Positions 23,672 through 32,800 of a stretch of DNA of 64,000 nucleotides are shown here, one piece after another. A program made the translations under genes and the position numbers. The number at the start of each line of letters is the position of its first letter. Position 1 is the stretch's first letter. The stretch is taken from contig JBCCXL010000016.1 of assembly GCA_039191605.1 (NCBI GenBank), positions 102,891 to 166,890 on the forward strand, in the 5' to 3' direction. The stretch comes from JBCCXL01 sp039191605 (lineage in GTDB: Bacteria > Acidobacteriota > Thermoanaerobaculia > Multivoradales > JAHZIX01). A model generated the notes under the pieces. The model worked only from the letters and a program-made list of their open reading frames with translations, was not told the DNA's origin and searched no databases.

Positions 23672-26107
23672 TCAGCGAATTGCAGAGAAACGGCCGGGCT
23701 GGGAGCGGTGCATCAGCTCCCAGGCGGCGTCGAAGACGCTCTCGATGTTGGGCTTGGCCCAATAGTCGCCGTCGGAGCCGTAGGGCGGGCGATGGTCTTC
23801 GGCGGTGAGGGTGAGGGGCTGCTCATCCAGCCAGTAGTAGCCGTTCTGCTCTTCCAGCACCCGCTGCTTCATGAAGGCGCTGGCGCCGCCGGGAACGTCC
23901 TCGTCGACGAAGAGGATCCGTCCGGTCTTTTGCAGGGACTCGACGATGCGGTGATGGCGATCGAAGGGCAGCAGGGTCTGGACGTCCACCACCTCCAGGC
24001 TCACCCCTTCGTCCGCCAGGCGCTTCGCCGCGTCCAGCACCACCTTGCAGCAGGCGCCGTAGGTCACCACCGTGATGTCCGAGCCCTCCCGCAGGATCTC
24101 TGGAACGCCCAGGGGAACGCGCATCTCGCCGATGTTTTCCGGCAGCGCTTCCTTGGTGCGGTAGCCGTTGAGCACCTCCACCACCAGGCCGGGATCGTCT
24201 CCCGCCAGCAGGGTGTTGTAGAGCCCCGCCGCCTGGGTCATGTTGCGGGGCACACAGACGTGTACTCCCCGCAATAAGTTGAGGGTGGCCCCCATGGGGG
24301 AGCCGGAGTGCCAGATGCCCTCCAGGCGATGGCCGCGGGTGCGGATGATCGCCGGCGCCTTCTGGCCGCCGCGGGTGCGGTACTGAAGGGTGGCGAGGTC
24401 GTCAGAGAGGATCTGCAGGCCGTAGAGCAGGTAGTCGAGGTATTGAATCTCCGCCACCGGGCGCATGCCCCGCAGGGCGAGGCCGATGGCCTGACCCATG
24501 ATGGTGACCTCGCGGATGCCGGTGTCGGTGATGCGCTGCACCGCGTCGCCGTCGGTCAGGCCTTCGAGGGCCTCGATCCAGAAGGCCTCCTGCAGCCCCT
24601 CCAGGCCCTTGTTGACGTCTCCCAGCTTGCCGACGTCCTCGCCGAAGGCCACCAGCTCCGGATGGCGCTGGAAGGCCTCCCGGAAGCAGGCGTTGAGCAC
24701 CTCCGAGCCGTTCACCCGTTTGGGGTTGTCGGCGTACACCGGAGGCACCGCCTCGAGATTCAGCGGCGAGAGGTCCGACTCGCTGTGGAGGTGGGATCCG
24801 TAGCGGCGGCGGCCGGTAGCCTCCAGGTCGCGGCTCCACTGGGCCAGCTGCTGGCGGGCGGGGGAGTCGTCGTTGCGGGTCGCCACCAGCAGGCGGTGGG
24901 TGGCGCTGGCGAGATCCCGGCGCAGCGGAGCGGTGTTGCCCTCGACGCTGCGGGTGATCTGGTCCACCGGCTCCGCCACCGCCGGGGTGGCGCTGGCGAG
25001 GTCGCGAGCGAGATCCAGGAAGGTGCGGGCGTCGTCGCTGATGGAATCGGTGTAGGCGGACCAGGCGCGGTCTCTCGCCGCGCGGACTCCCTGAGTCTCT
25101 TCCGACTCGAGAGTCTCCAGCTCCTCGGCGGTGGCGAGGCCGCGATCGAGGATCAGCTGGCGCAGGTGGACGAGGCCGTCGCCGGTCTCTTCGAATTCCA
25201 GTCGCTCCGGGCTCTTGTAGCGCTTGTGGGTGCCGGAGGTGGAGTGCCCCTGGGGCTGGGTGAGGTTGACGACGTGAATCACCGCCGGCACGTGCTCGCG
25301 GCGGGCCAGCTCGCCGATCTCGGCGTAGGCCTGCACCAGCGCCTCGTAGTCGGAGCCGTCCACGGTGCGCAGCTCGATGCCCCGGCGGGCGGCATTGGCG
25401 TCGCTCTCGGCGAGCTGGCGCTGGAAGCCGGAGAGCAGCGAGGTGAGATCTTCCTTGGCGATCTGGTAGCGGTTGGGCACCGAGATGCCGTAGCCGTCAT
25501 CCCAGATGGAGACCACCATCGGCACCTGCAGCACCGCTGCGGCGTTGATCGATTCGAAGAACATGCCCTCGGCGCAGCTGGCGTTGCCGATGGTGCCCCA
25601 GGCGACTTCGTTGCCCTGGCGGGTGAAGCGCTCGAAGCCCTGCTGAAGGTCCGGCAGGTGACGGTAGAATTTGGACGCCTGGGCCAGGCCCACCAGGCGC
25701 GGCATCTGGGAAGCGGTGGGGGAGACGTCGGCGGAGCTCTGGGGGCCGGCGGTGAGGTCCAGCCAATGACCCTGGGGATCGAGGAAGCGGGTGGCGAAAT
25801 GAGAATTCATGCAGCGACCGGCGGTGGCGGGATCGGCTTCCAGGTCGGCGTGGGCGTAGAGCTGGGCGAAGAATTGTTCCACCGTCAGCACGCCGGCGGC
25901 GAGCATGAAGGTCTGGTCGCGGTAGTAGCCGGAGCGCAGATCGCCGGGGCGAAAGGCGCGGGCCATGGCGAGCTGGGGAAGCTCCTTGCCGTCGCCGAAG
26001 ATGCCGAACTTGGCCTTGCCGGAGAACACTTCTTTCCAGCCGGTGAGGCTGGTCTCTCGGCTGCGCCAGCCGATTCGGTAGTCTTCGAGCAAATTCTCTT
26101 GGGTCAT
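23672..26107 (-). CDS. Fused alpha-beta E1 component of a 2-oxoacid dehydrogenase complex
   Basis: 811 residues. Thiamine-diphosphate-dependent E1, decarboxylating a 2-oxoacid (branched-chain or pyruvate type) and acylating an E2 lipoyl group. The alpha half occupies about 1-400 with the cofactor stretch GTIGNASCAEGMFFESINAA and WDDGYGISVPNRYQ; the usual GDG is GNA here, which I recall as normal for fused E1 proteins of Bacteroidetes type. The beta half starts near 470 with VLNACFREAFQRHPELVAFGEDVG and includes GMRPVAEIQYLDYL and FVDEDVPGGASAFM. GGAAGG precedes the ATG by about ten bases. No E2 or E3 gene is adjacent, so substrate cannot be fixed. Confidence 0.93.
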   Translation of the reverse strand: MTQENLLEDYRIGWRSRETSLTGWKEVFSGKAKFGIFGDGKELPQLAMARAFRPGDLRSGYYRDQTFMLAAGVLTVEQFFAQLYAHADLEADPATAGRCMNSHFATRFLDPQGHWLDLTAGPQSSADVSPTASQMPRLVGLAQASKFYRHLPDLQQGFERFTRQGNEVAWGTIGNASCAEGMFFESINAAAVLQVPMVVSIWDDGYGISVPNRYQIAKEDLTSLLSGFQRQLAESDANAARRGIELRTVDGSDYEALVQAYAEIGELARREHVPAVIHVVNLTQPQGHSTSGTHKRYKSPERLEFEETGDGLVHLRQLILDRGLATAEELETLESEETQGVRAARDRAWSAYTDSISDDARTFLDLARDLASATPAVAEPVDQITRSVEGNTAPLRRDLASATHRLLVATRNDDSPARQQLAQWSRDLEATGRRRYGSHLHSESDLSPLNLEAVPPVYADNPKRVNGSEVLNACFREAFQRHPELVAFGEDVGKLGDVNKGLEGLQEAFWIEALEGLTDGDAVQRITDTGIREVTIMGQAIGLALRGMRPVAEIQYLDYLLYGLQILSDDLATLQYRTRGGQKAPAIIRTRGHRLEGIWHSGSPMGATLNLLRGVHVCVPRNMTQAAGLYNTLLAGDDPGLVVEVLNGYRTKEALPENIGEMRVPLGVPEILREGSDITVVTYGACCKVVLDAAKRLADEGVSLEVVDVQTLLPFDRHHRIVESLQKTGRILFVDEDVPGGASAFMKQRVLEEQNGYYWLDEQPLTLTAEDHRPPYGSDGDYWAKPNIESVFDAAWELMHRSQPGRFSAIR

Positions 26108-26745
26108 GGTCGGAGCAACCTTCCTAGGGGATCGCTGCCGCCGAAGCGGGAGGCGATCAGGAGAGGGGGGAGGAGGGGGAAAACGAATCCCGTCGGGGAG
26201 AGGGCTTCGAAGGTCGAAGGGCTGCCCGAATGCGGGAGAAAATTCGAATCGCGAGCCGAGACCGGTAGCGTTCCGGCGCGGGGCCGGCTCACGCCCGATG
26301 AAAGACCTAGGGCGATGAAAGACCTAGGGGAGAAGCCCATCCAGACCTGTCAGAGGAATCTCTACGGGGGCGCTACTGGAATCGGATGATCTCGGCGAGG
26401 AAGAAACCCTGCGTCCCAACGAAATCCAAGCTGAAGGCGGCGACGCCTCAGAAGGCTGTAGCCCTGGAGAGGAATGCACGGTGAGAGCTTCACCTTGGGA
26501 TGCGGCCGCGGCGCGTTGGCAGGGGCTGGTCAGCGCGGGTTGGGTCCGGGCGCGGAGTCATCGACCGGCGAGTCGAAATGCGAGCCTGTGATGACGGCTG
26601 CAGGGCCTCGGAGGCCCTGCCGGGTAGAGCTGCTGGGGAGGTCCGCGGCGGCGGATTAACCTGTGCAGCGGGTCGCGTCCGAAGGATCGATTCTAGCACA
26701 GCCGTCGGCGGCGCTCTGGGGGCTCGGCGGGGGCTCGTCGGCGGG
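26108..26745. other. Gene-free interval between E1 and rarD
   Basis: No frame here has a credible start and coding character. It holds a tandem 17-bp duplication (26297-26330) and a hairpin (GCAGGGCC/GGCCCTGC, 26600-26620) without a T-run. The E1 promoter should be at its left end, but I see no clear boxes. Confidence 0.5.
26297..26330. repeat. 17-bp direct tandem repeat
   Basis: GATGAAAGACCTAGGGC occurs twice back to back, with one difference in the last base. It lies upstream of the E1 gene; no role is evident. Confidence 0.7.
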
Positions 26746-27642
26746 CTAGGCGGCGTTGGCGGGGCGTCGGCTGTGCATCCAAGTTTCGATGGTGAGCAGC
26801 GCCAGCGCGCTCCAGATCATCACGAAGGAGCGCAGCTCCACCGCGCTGAAGGGCTCGTTGTAGAGCAGTACGCCGAGCAGCAGCTGGCCGGTGGGGGCGA
26901 TGTATTGAAAGAAGCCCAGGATAGAGAGCGGCAGGCGGCGGGCGGCGTTGGAGAACCACAGCAGGGGCAGGGCGGTCATTAGGCCGGTACCCAGCAGCCA
27001 GCCCCATTGGCCAACGCTGCCGCCGCTCTGTATCTGTCCGCTGCTGGTCATCCAGATCAGCCAGCCGGCGCCGAGGGGGGCGAGGAGGGAGGTCTCTAGG
27101 TTCGACCCCAGCAGCGCGTCCACCGGAGCGGTCTTGCGCACCAGGCCGTAGATGCCGAAGGAGCCCGCCAGGGTGAGGGCGATCCACGGAATGCGGCCGA
27201 CGGAAACGGTCAGCAGCAGCACGCCGCTGGCGGCGAGCAGCACGGCCACCCATTGAAGAGGGCGCAGACGTTCCTTGAGAAAGATGGTGCCCAGCACCAC
27301 GTTGACCAGGGGATTGATGAAATAACCCAGGCTCGCCTCGACGATGTGCTCGTGGGTTACCGACCAGATGTAGAGAAACCAGTTACAGCCGATCAGCGCC
27401 GAGCTGGCGAGCATCGCCAGCACCGTGGCGCGGTCGCGCCAGGCGCTGAAGAATTGCTTCCCTCGGCCGGCGGCGCGCAGCAGCAGGTAGAAGACCACCA
27501 TCGCCCACACCACTCGATGGGCGAGGAGCTCTTCGGGCGGAACGTCGCCGAATTGCTTCCAGAAGAGCGGGGAGAGGCCCCAGGCTCCGTAGGCGGCAAG
27601 GGCGTAGAGCGCTCCGCGAGCGCTTTCAGAGGGGGAGCTCAT
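26746..27642 (-). CDS. rarD: EamA-family transporter RarD
   Basis: 298 residues, about ten hydrophobic helices in two EamA repeats. LYALAAYGAWGLSPLFWKQF, ELLAHRVVWAMV, NWFLYIWSV, SLGYFINPLVNVVLG and GFFQYIAPTGQLLLGV are RarD signatures. The inner-membrane protein was first described with chloramphenicol sensitivity; its substrate is not established. No clear ribosome site precedes the ATG. It stands alone, reading towards the E1 gene. Confidence 0.92.
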   Translation of the reverse strand: MSSPSESARGALYALAAYGAWGLSPLFWKQFGDVPPEELLAHRVVWAMVVFYLLLRAAGRGKQFFSAWRDRATVLAMLASSALIGCNWFLYIWSVTHEHIVEASLGYFINPLVNVVLGTIFLKERLRPLQWVAVLLAASGVLLLTVSVGRIPWIALTLAGSFGIYGLVRKTAPVDALLGSNLETSLLAPLGAGWLIWMTSSGQIQSGGSVGQWGWLLGTGLMTALPLLWFSNAARRLPLSILGFFQYIAPTGQLLLGVLLYNEPFSAVELRSFVMIWSALALLTIETWMHSRRPANAA

Positions 27643-28383
27643 GATCTGGGGGTCACCTGCGTCGGCTGACTTGCGTCATCGACTTCCGGCTGTGGGAGAT
27701 CGCGGAGATTCCGCGGCGTGGGCCCGGAATCGCTGCAGGTAGGAGGTGTGGGGGAGAGGCTTCGAGCCCGAAGGCCGAGGAGGCACTATACGGTAGGGAG
27801 AGGGGCGGGGCTAGCGCTGGGCTTCCGGTCTCGGAGCTCCTGGCGAGATCCTGTGCCGAAGCTCGGCATCACGACCCCAGGGGAGAACGCTAGAGGAAGA
27901 CGTCGCCGGATTTCACCGAGACTCGACGATAGGGCGGTGAGGAGAACCGATTGCCCCGGAGGACTGCAACCAGCCCCCTTCCTACGCGTATAGTAGGAGC
28001 CAGAGAGCTAAATCGATTCTCGTTTCACCACCCCATCGCTTCCTCCGGATGTCCCTGGTCATTCGAGCCTCCTGCGAGGCTAGCTCCCGCGGAGCGATGG
28101 CAAGAGCGTCCCTCCAGGGAAGCTGCTTCACCCAGGGCTGCTCCTGAAGAAGTGTTCCTGAAGATGTCCCCAGAATCGGTAGACCTAGATTCAGCGCGCA
28201 AGATTCAGCATGCATTGTCGGCTTCCCCAATCAGTTGTCGGCTCTGCCCACCAGCTCTCCAGAATCATCATCCAGCATTCGTCACCCCATACGTCAGCAC
28301 TCCTAAGTTCAGTCCCTGAATTAGCGCCTGCCGCAGCTCCTCCCGGGCTGCTCGAGGCGCCATCGATGAGTAGCGAGGTCCCC
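27643..28383. other. Gene-free interval between divergent rarD and the beta-propeller gene
   Basis: No convincing gene is seen. A small hairpin TCCTAC/GTAGGA lies at 27980-27998. An in-frame extension of the propeller gene covers 28210-28383 but is Ser/Pro-rich and unlike a secreted protein start. Confidence 0.45.
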
Positions 28384-29802
28384 ATGATCTATCCCCCAGC
28401 CGCTTCTGAGCTTCTCCCCAACCCGCTGAGCGCAGCTTCCCGCCCCTCGGTGAATCCCGCTCACCCCGTCGCCCCGCGGAGCGAGGGACGGGCATGCTCG
28501 TCTTCCGAGCTCAGGTCTTCCGGACTCCAGCTCGGCTCATTCTGGGCTACTGCCGTGGCGTTGGCCCTGCTGGCTCTTGGAACGGTGGTTCCTGGCGTGG
28601 CGGCGCCAGCGATGGCGGAGGACAGCGTGCCCTCGGTGGAGAGCACCGCTGGGGAGTGGACCCAATTTCGCGGCTCGCTGCAGAACGGAGTGGGAGCTGG
28701 CGGAGATCTCGCCGCGAGCTGGCCGGAAGATGGTCCTGAGGTGCTGTGGCGTCGCCCCCTCGGTTCGGGCTACGCCACGGTGATCGGCGACGGCGAGCGG
28801 ATCTACACCAGCTTTGCCGACGGGGATCAGGAATTCGTCGGCGCCTTCTCCCCGGCGGACGGCAAGGAGATTTGGCGCTATTCCCTGGGGGCTCGGCTGA
28901 GCACCCAATTCGGCGACGGCCCCCGGGCGACGCCGGCGGTGGAGGGCGGCGCGGTGTATGCCCTCGGCAGCGATGGGGTGCTCAAGGCGGTGTCCGCGGA
29001 CAGCGGCGAGGAGCTGTGGTCCGCCTCCCTGATGGGAGAGGTGGGAGGGAGCCCGCCGCAATGGGGCATCTCCAGCTCGCCGGTGGTGGATGGGGATCTG
29101 CTGCTAGTGGAGACCGGTGGCGGCGAGGGTAAGGGCATCACCGCCTTCGATGCCGCCAGCGGTGAGCAGCGCTGGACGGCTCTGGACCTACGTCGCGGCT
29201 ACTCGACTCCGGTGGCCGTCACCCTCGGCGGAGTGCGCCAATACATCGTCGCCCCGACCTCTGCTCCGGAGGTGGTCTCCCTGCTGGCGGACGGCTCCGT
29301 CCACTGGCGCACCGAGTGGGAGAGCGGCTCCATCGCCAGCCCGGTACCGGTGGGCGAAGACGGGATCTTCGTCTCCGCCTCCAATGACGTCGGCGGACGG
29401 CTGCTGCGCATCTCCACCGGCGAAGGGGGAGCGCCCGCGGTGGAGCAGGTCTGGCATACCCGCGAGATGAAGAATCACTTCAGCTCCTCGGTCTCCCTCG
29501 ACGGCTTCATCTACGGCTTTGACGGCGGCACCTTCAAATGCATCGATGCCGCCGACGGCTCTCGCCGCTGGGCGAAGCGCGGTCTCGGTAAGGGCTCCCT
29601 CATCGCCGCCGGCGACCACCTCTTCGTGCTCACCGATCGAGGCAAGCTGGTGCTGGTAGACGCCACCCCCGAGGGCTACAAAGCCCAGGGCGAGATTCAG
29701 CTCTTCCAAGACAAGACCTGGACCGCGCCGGTGCTGGTGGACGGCGTTCTCTATCTGCGGGACCACACGGATCTAGTGGCGATCGACGCCAGCGCCGGCT
29801 GA
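28384..29802 (+). CDS. Exported PQQ-binding-like beta-propeller protein
   Basis: 472 residues from the chosen ATG. A hydrophobic export segment (FWATAVALALLALGTVVPGVAA) lies about 50 residues in and is followed by an Ala-x-Ala type site. The mature part opens with WTQFRGSLQNGV, typical of PQQ-like propellers related to BamB. Blade motifs recur: AFSPADGKEIWRYSLG, AVSADSGEELWSASL, AFDAASGEQRW, CIDAADGSRRWAKRG. No catalytic residues of quinoprotein dehydrogenases are seen, so a binding or scaffold role is likelier. GAGG six bases before 28384 decides the start; the frame is open further upstream to 28210. Confidence 0.85.
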   Translation: MIYPPAASELLPNPLSAASRPSVNPAHPVAPRSEGRACSSSELRSSGLQLGSFWATAVALALLALGTVVPGVAAPAMAEDSVPSVESTAGEWTQFRGSLQNGVGAGGDLAASWPEDGPEVLWRRPLGSGYATVIGDGERIYTSFADGDQEFVGAFSPADGKEIWRYSLGARLSTQFGDGPRATPAVEGGAVYALGSDGVLKAVSADSGEELWSASLMGEVGGSPPQWGISSSPVVDGDLLLVETGGGEGKGITAFDAASGEQRWTALDLRRGYSTPVAVTLGGVRQYIVAPTSAPEVVSLLADGSVHWRTEWESGSIASPVPVGEDGIFVSASNDVGGRLLRISTGEGGAPAVEQVWHTREMKNHFSSSVSLDGFIYGFDGGTFKCIDAADGSRRWAKRGLGKGSLIAAGDHLFVLTDRGKLVLVDATPEGYKAQGEIQLFQDKTWTAPVLVDGVLYLRDHTDLVAIDASAG

Positions 29803-29920
29803 GCTACCGCTCTTTCGACTGTGGCTCCCGGCTGATCATTCGCCGGATTCCAACCCTTTCGCATCTTTAGCTCTCGCCGCCGCTCTTGCCGCGCGTCCAT
29901 TCTTGAGGAGGTTCTCGCCC

Positions 29921-31183
29921 ATGCTCTCCATCGATGCTTCTGTTCGCTCCACCCGTTCGGGATCTCGCCACCCGTCGACTCTGCTGATCGCTCTGCTTTG
30001 CGCCTTGCTGCTGCCCCTCGCCGCCGCTGAATCCGCCGCGGCGCAGGAGGCTCCGACGGTGGACGAGCTGCTGGCTCGTCATCTGGAGGCCCTGGGAGGG
30101 GAAGAGGCCGTTGCGGCGCTGAAATCCCTGACCATCGAAGGGCAGTACACCGCCTTTAGTGAGCCCGCCGAAGTGACCATTCACCGCGCCGCGCCTCAGC
30201 TCTACAGCTTCGACTACCGCCACCAAGGGCGCCCCTACCAGGCCGGCTATGCCGATGCTCGCGCGTGGTGGGCCACCCCCTTGTTGGGCTTTGACTGGGC
30301 GATCAACGCGCCCGGCCCCGAAGCTCGGGTGATCTACGAAGAGGCCTTCTTCCTCGGCCCCGTTGCCGCGGCCGCCCAGGGCTACGGCGGCCTCGATGTT
30401 GTCCTCGGTGAGGCCGAAGACTTTGACGGCGAGCCCGCCTGGGAGCTCATCGTGAGCTTCCCCGACGGCAGCACCTCCAACTGGTACCTGGGCCGGGAGA
30501 GCTACCTCGCCATCGGCCGCAGCGGGCCGGCTTCCGACTTCGGTCGCCCGATGAGCGGACGCTCTTTCTTCTTCGACTACCAGCCCGTCGCCGGGGTGCA
30601 GATCCCTCACCTGGTGGAGACCGAGTACGGCATCCGCTTCCGCATTACCGAAGTGGCGTCGGTGACCGCCAACCCCGAGCTGGCAGAAGGCACCTTCGGC
30701 TTCCCTGCGCCTCGGGGGATGGAAGACTTCGCCGCCCTGGAAGGGGAATGGGAGGTGCAATCCCGCTTCCGCTCTAGCCCGCGAGCTCCCTGGGCCGAAG
30801 AGGGCACCTTCTCCACCTTCACCACCGACCTCGATGGGGCCGTCGTGGTCGAAAATATCACCCTGCCCCAGGGCGGCTCCGACCTCGTCACCCGCCGCGC
30901 CCTCTCCTTCGACCGCCAGCGCGGCGCCTACCGCTACCTCGTCGCCGATGCCACCCAGCCCTGGCACATCCTCCTCGTCGGCGAGCGCGCCGAAGACGGT
31001 TCCCTAGTCCTCGACTCTACCGGCACCGACACCGCCCCCCTCGCCGGCGAACGCTCCCAAGACCGCCGCATCACCTTCCGCAATATCAGCGACAACGCTT
31101 TCGAGGTAGTGACCGAAGTCACTCCAGACGGCGGCGAGAACTGGCTGGTGGTGGAGGAGTTGAGCTACAGCCGGGGGGAGTGA
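29921..31183 (+). CDS. Secreted two-domain protein, lipoprotein-sorting-like and DUF1579-like
   Basis: 420 residues. Signal peptide STLLIALLCALLLPLAAAESAAAQ. The N-terminal half (DELLARHLEALGGEEAVAALKSLTIEGQYT) resembles the LolA/outer-membrane-lipoprotein-sorting fold common in Acidobacteria; from about residue 270 the sequence (FAALEGEWEVQSRF, GAVVVENITLP, DRRITFRNISDNAFEVVTEVTPDGGENW) resembles DUF1579-type domains. No enzyme motif is seen. AGGAGG lies nine bases before ATG 29921. Its last 14 codons recur, slightly changed, at 33205-33251, so a paralogue or the gene end was once duplicated. Confidence 0.8.
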   Translation: MLSIDASVRSTRSGSRHPSTLLIALLCALLLPLAAAESAAAQEAPTVDELLARHLEALGGEEAVAALKSLTIEGQYTAFSEPAEVTIHRAAPQLYSFDYRHQGRPYQAGYADARAWWATPLLGFDWAINAPGPEARVIYEEAFFLGPVAAAAQGYGGLDVVLGEAEDFDGEPAWELIVSFPDGSTSNWYLGRESYLAIGRSGPASDFGRPMSGRSFFFDYQPVAGVQIPHLVETEYGIRFRITEVASVTANPELAEGTFGFPAPRGMEDFAALEGEWEVQSRFRSSPRAPWAEEGTFSTFTTDLDGAVVVENITLPQGGSDLVTRRALSFDRQRGAYRYLVADATQPWHILLVGERAEDGSLVLDSTGTDTAPLAGERSQDRRITFRNISDNAFEVVTEVTPDGGENWLVVEELSYSRGE

Positions 31184-31217
31184 GGCTATTCGTGAAAAAT
31201 GGCTCAAGAAGCGCAAA

Positions 31218-31244
31218 AGGCCTGCAGCTTTTTGCTGCAGGCCT
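31218..31244. terminator. Terminator hairpin after the secreted two-domain protein
   Basis: AGGCCTGCAGC and GCTGCAGGCCT form an 11-bp perfect stem with a TTTTT loop. On the minus strand it is followed by CTTTTGCGC, so it may serve both directions and stop the leftward transcript of the 31395 gene. Confidence 0.7.
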
Positions 31245-31394
31245 GGATTCGTGGCTGGCCTGTCACCGCGAATCGGTTCCGCTCTACGGCTAGCGGAAGA
31301 TGGCGAGGAGTCGCCGAACAGTCCCTTGGACCTTTCGGAAGCACCCTAGCCCTGTCCTGGTCAATTCCTGAAGTCCTCCATAGACAAGATAGTT

Positions 31395-31718
31395 CTAGTT
31401 TCGCTGAAACCTCGAACCGAGAAGAAACGCCAAGATAGCTGTCACACCTGTTACGAGGATGCTGCCTTTGGCTGGGTTTAGCGCCTCTACTATCCTGACT
31501 ACATCATCAGCCGGAATACCTAGGCTGGTAGCGGCATATGGCGTAGTTAGAATGAGTAACGCGATGAATGCAGTGAGACCCATCGTTTTAGTGATAGTTC
31601 TGTCTGGATTGGCTCGTTGAAGTACGCCTCTGTAGTCGTCTCTAATTTTCTTTAGGGTATCTTCAGGATCAAATCCTTCACTGCCCGGAGGCTCTTTGTC
31701 TTCGGGACCCCTGCTCAT
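31395..31718 (-). CDS. Small two-helix membrane protein of unknown function
   Basis: 107 residues. A charged N-terminus (SRGPEDKEPPGSEGFDPEDT) is followed by two predicted membrane helices, MGLTAFIALLILTTPYAATSL and ILVTGVTAILAFLLGSRF. AAGGAG lies five bases before the ATG, so expression is likely. It follows a 54-residue His/Asn-rich peptide gene after 20 bases on the same strand. Both lie in the AT-richer islet. The pairing of a hydrophilic peptide and a small membrane protein recalls toxin-antitoxin or bacteriocin-immunity pairs, but nothing in the sequence proves that. Confidence 0.75.
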   Translation of the reverse strand: MSRGPEDKEPPGSEGFDPEDTLKKIRDDYRGVLQRANPDRTITKTMGLTAFIALLILTTPYAATSLGIPADDVVRIVEALNPAKGSILVTGVTAILAFLLGSRFQRN

Positions 31719-31738
31719 GAATTCTCCTTATGCTTGAA

Positions 31739-31903
31739 TTAACGCGGTTTATCCCAGTGAGAGTTATTATTGTTGTTGAATTTGCTGTCGCTGTGTCGGA
31801 GTTCGTTGTTGTTGTGATGGAATTTTTTGTCTCCATGACGAAATTTCTTGGTGCTTGTGCTGATCCAAGCTTCGATCTTCTCGAGGCCGTTCAGATTCGC
31901 CAT
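31739..31903 (-). CDS. His/Asn-rich 54-residue peptide
   Basis: 54 residues, below usual length cut-offs but with a strong start: AAAGGAG seven bases before the ATG. After NLNGLEKIEAWISTSTKK come three near-repeats of a basic-aromatic-polar unit (KKFRHGD, KKFHHNNNELRH, SKFNNNNN), then SHWDKPR. It has no Cys and no signal peptide. Metal binding by the His-rich units or a modified-peptide precursor are possible. It is the first gene of a pair with the 107-residue membrane protein. Confidence 0.65.
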   Translation of the reverse strand: MANLNGLEKIEAWISTSTKKFRHGDKKFHHNNNELRHSDSKFNNNNNSHWDKPR

Positions 31904-32078
31904 TGTGTTTCTCCTTTGGGCGAATGATTGAGGGTGTGACTCCACATTGAGCCCGGGAAGAGTTGAGCTGTTGTTCTCGGACTTGTGGAGCGCGTACAGG
32001 AAACGGTAGCACAAAAAGGGTGTCCTGTGGAGCGTATTTTGTGTGCATGACCTGGTCTACGTTTTTATTGTAATTTAT

Positions 32079-32106
32079 ACTATATTATCTCCATTTTCTG
32101 TATTAA
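32079..32106 (-). promoter_or_regulatory. Leftward promoter candidate for the His/Asn-rich peptide operon
   Basis: TTAATA (32101-32106), 16-base spacer, TATAGT (32079-32084), in an AT-rich run. The leader to the 31903 start would be about 170 bases. Confidence 0.35.
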
Positions 32107-32448
32107 TTACCATAATCTGCGCTGCGGTCTAGCATTTTTGATGTGTAAAGAACATCTGGTCTCCTTCCTTACGTACTCTGGATGCAGATTGAGAGTAGGT
32201 TGTGCGCAAAATTGGGTACACAAAATGTTGACATTTGGAGGCATTAGGTGTACCTTCCTGCTTCAACGAGGCGATGTAATGTGTGGGCCCTACCGCATTT
32301 AAGGATGCAAGCCAGTGATGCACTAGCAGATCTGGCGCCTCATACAGATAGACCCTCAAGAGTCTCTCTGACGGAGACTTCAGAGGTTGAGTCTTGAGAG
32401 GGAAATCTGTAAGCAGTAACGTGATATACATCGCTTCTAATTCCGTCA

Positions 32449-32503
32449 GAGGTTCAAGTCCCGTAGCGACTTTAAGTTGCTAAGGGTTAACCCCTTGAAC
32501 CTC
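32449..32503. other. Branched palindrome (10-bp outer stem with inner hairpins)
   Basis: GAGGTTCAAG and CTTGAACCTC pair perfectly. Inside are TAGCGAC/GTTGCTA around TTTAA (one G-T pair) and the palindrome GGGTTAACCC. There is no T-run, so it is not a typical terminator. It could be a small structured RNA, a recombination site or the leader of the 32801 gene. Confidence 0.5.
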
Positions 32504-32800
32504 TCCCGAGATCGGTCAGCCTTGCATGGGGAGGCAATTGTCTTTCTCGCTTCCACTAGCTATCGACCCTGAAGAGTTAACACCTACGCTTACACGCTCC
32601 TGAGTGAAAGTTGAGCAAAGCGAGTTTTCCGGAGGAACTCTTAAATGAGAGAACAGCTAGTAGCAGCTTATCGGGAAAGGATGTATCCGTACGCAAGCCA
32701 CGTCGGTCTTCCTGGAGGAGAGTATGAACCCAGAAGTTCAACTGCGTGTACTCAAGAGGTCCCAGAGGGATCATCGGGTAAACCAAGACGAAAGGAATCC

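Larger units (their letters stand above)
31904..32800. other. AT-richer gap in the islet
   Basis: Contains a leftward promoter candidate, the branched palindrome at 32449-32503 and alternative starts for the 32801 gene. One further minus-strand frame (32129-32431, 100 codons) has no good ribosome site and no recognisable character, so it is not called. Confidence 0.5.

Noticed and set aside
24308..26389. Open frame of 693 codons on the plus strand opposite the E1 dehydrogenase gene
   Set aside because: It is the antisense of a clear enzyme gene, Gly/Val/Leu-rich, with no family motif. Long antisense frames are expected in GC-rich genes.
32129..32431. Minus-strand frame of 100 codons in the islet
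   Set aside because: No convincing ribosome site and no recognisable composition; it also runs close to the branched palindrome.
32430..32476. GGTTCAAGTCC, looking like the T arm of a tRNA
   Set aside because: The flanking bases do not form a T stem and no acceptor or anticodon arms pair. The same bases are explained by the palindrome at 32449-32503.
32463..32476. 14-base sequence GTAGCGACTTTAAG, present again at 54297-54310
   Set aside because: Only this short stretch is shared; the flanks differ, so it is not enough to call a repeat family or attachment site.
32449..32503. Integron attC site
   Set aside because: The folded shape is suggestive, but the GTTRRRY and RYYYAAC end boxes are absent and no integrase gene is present.
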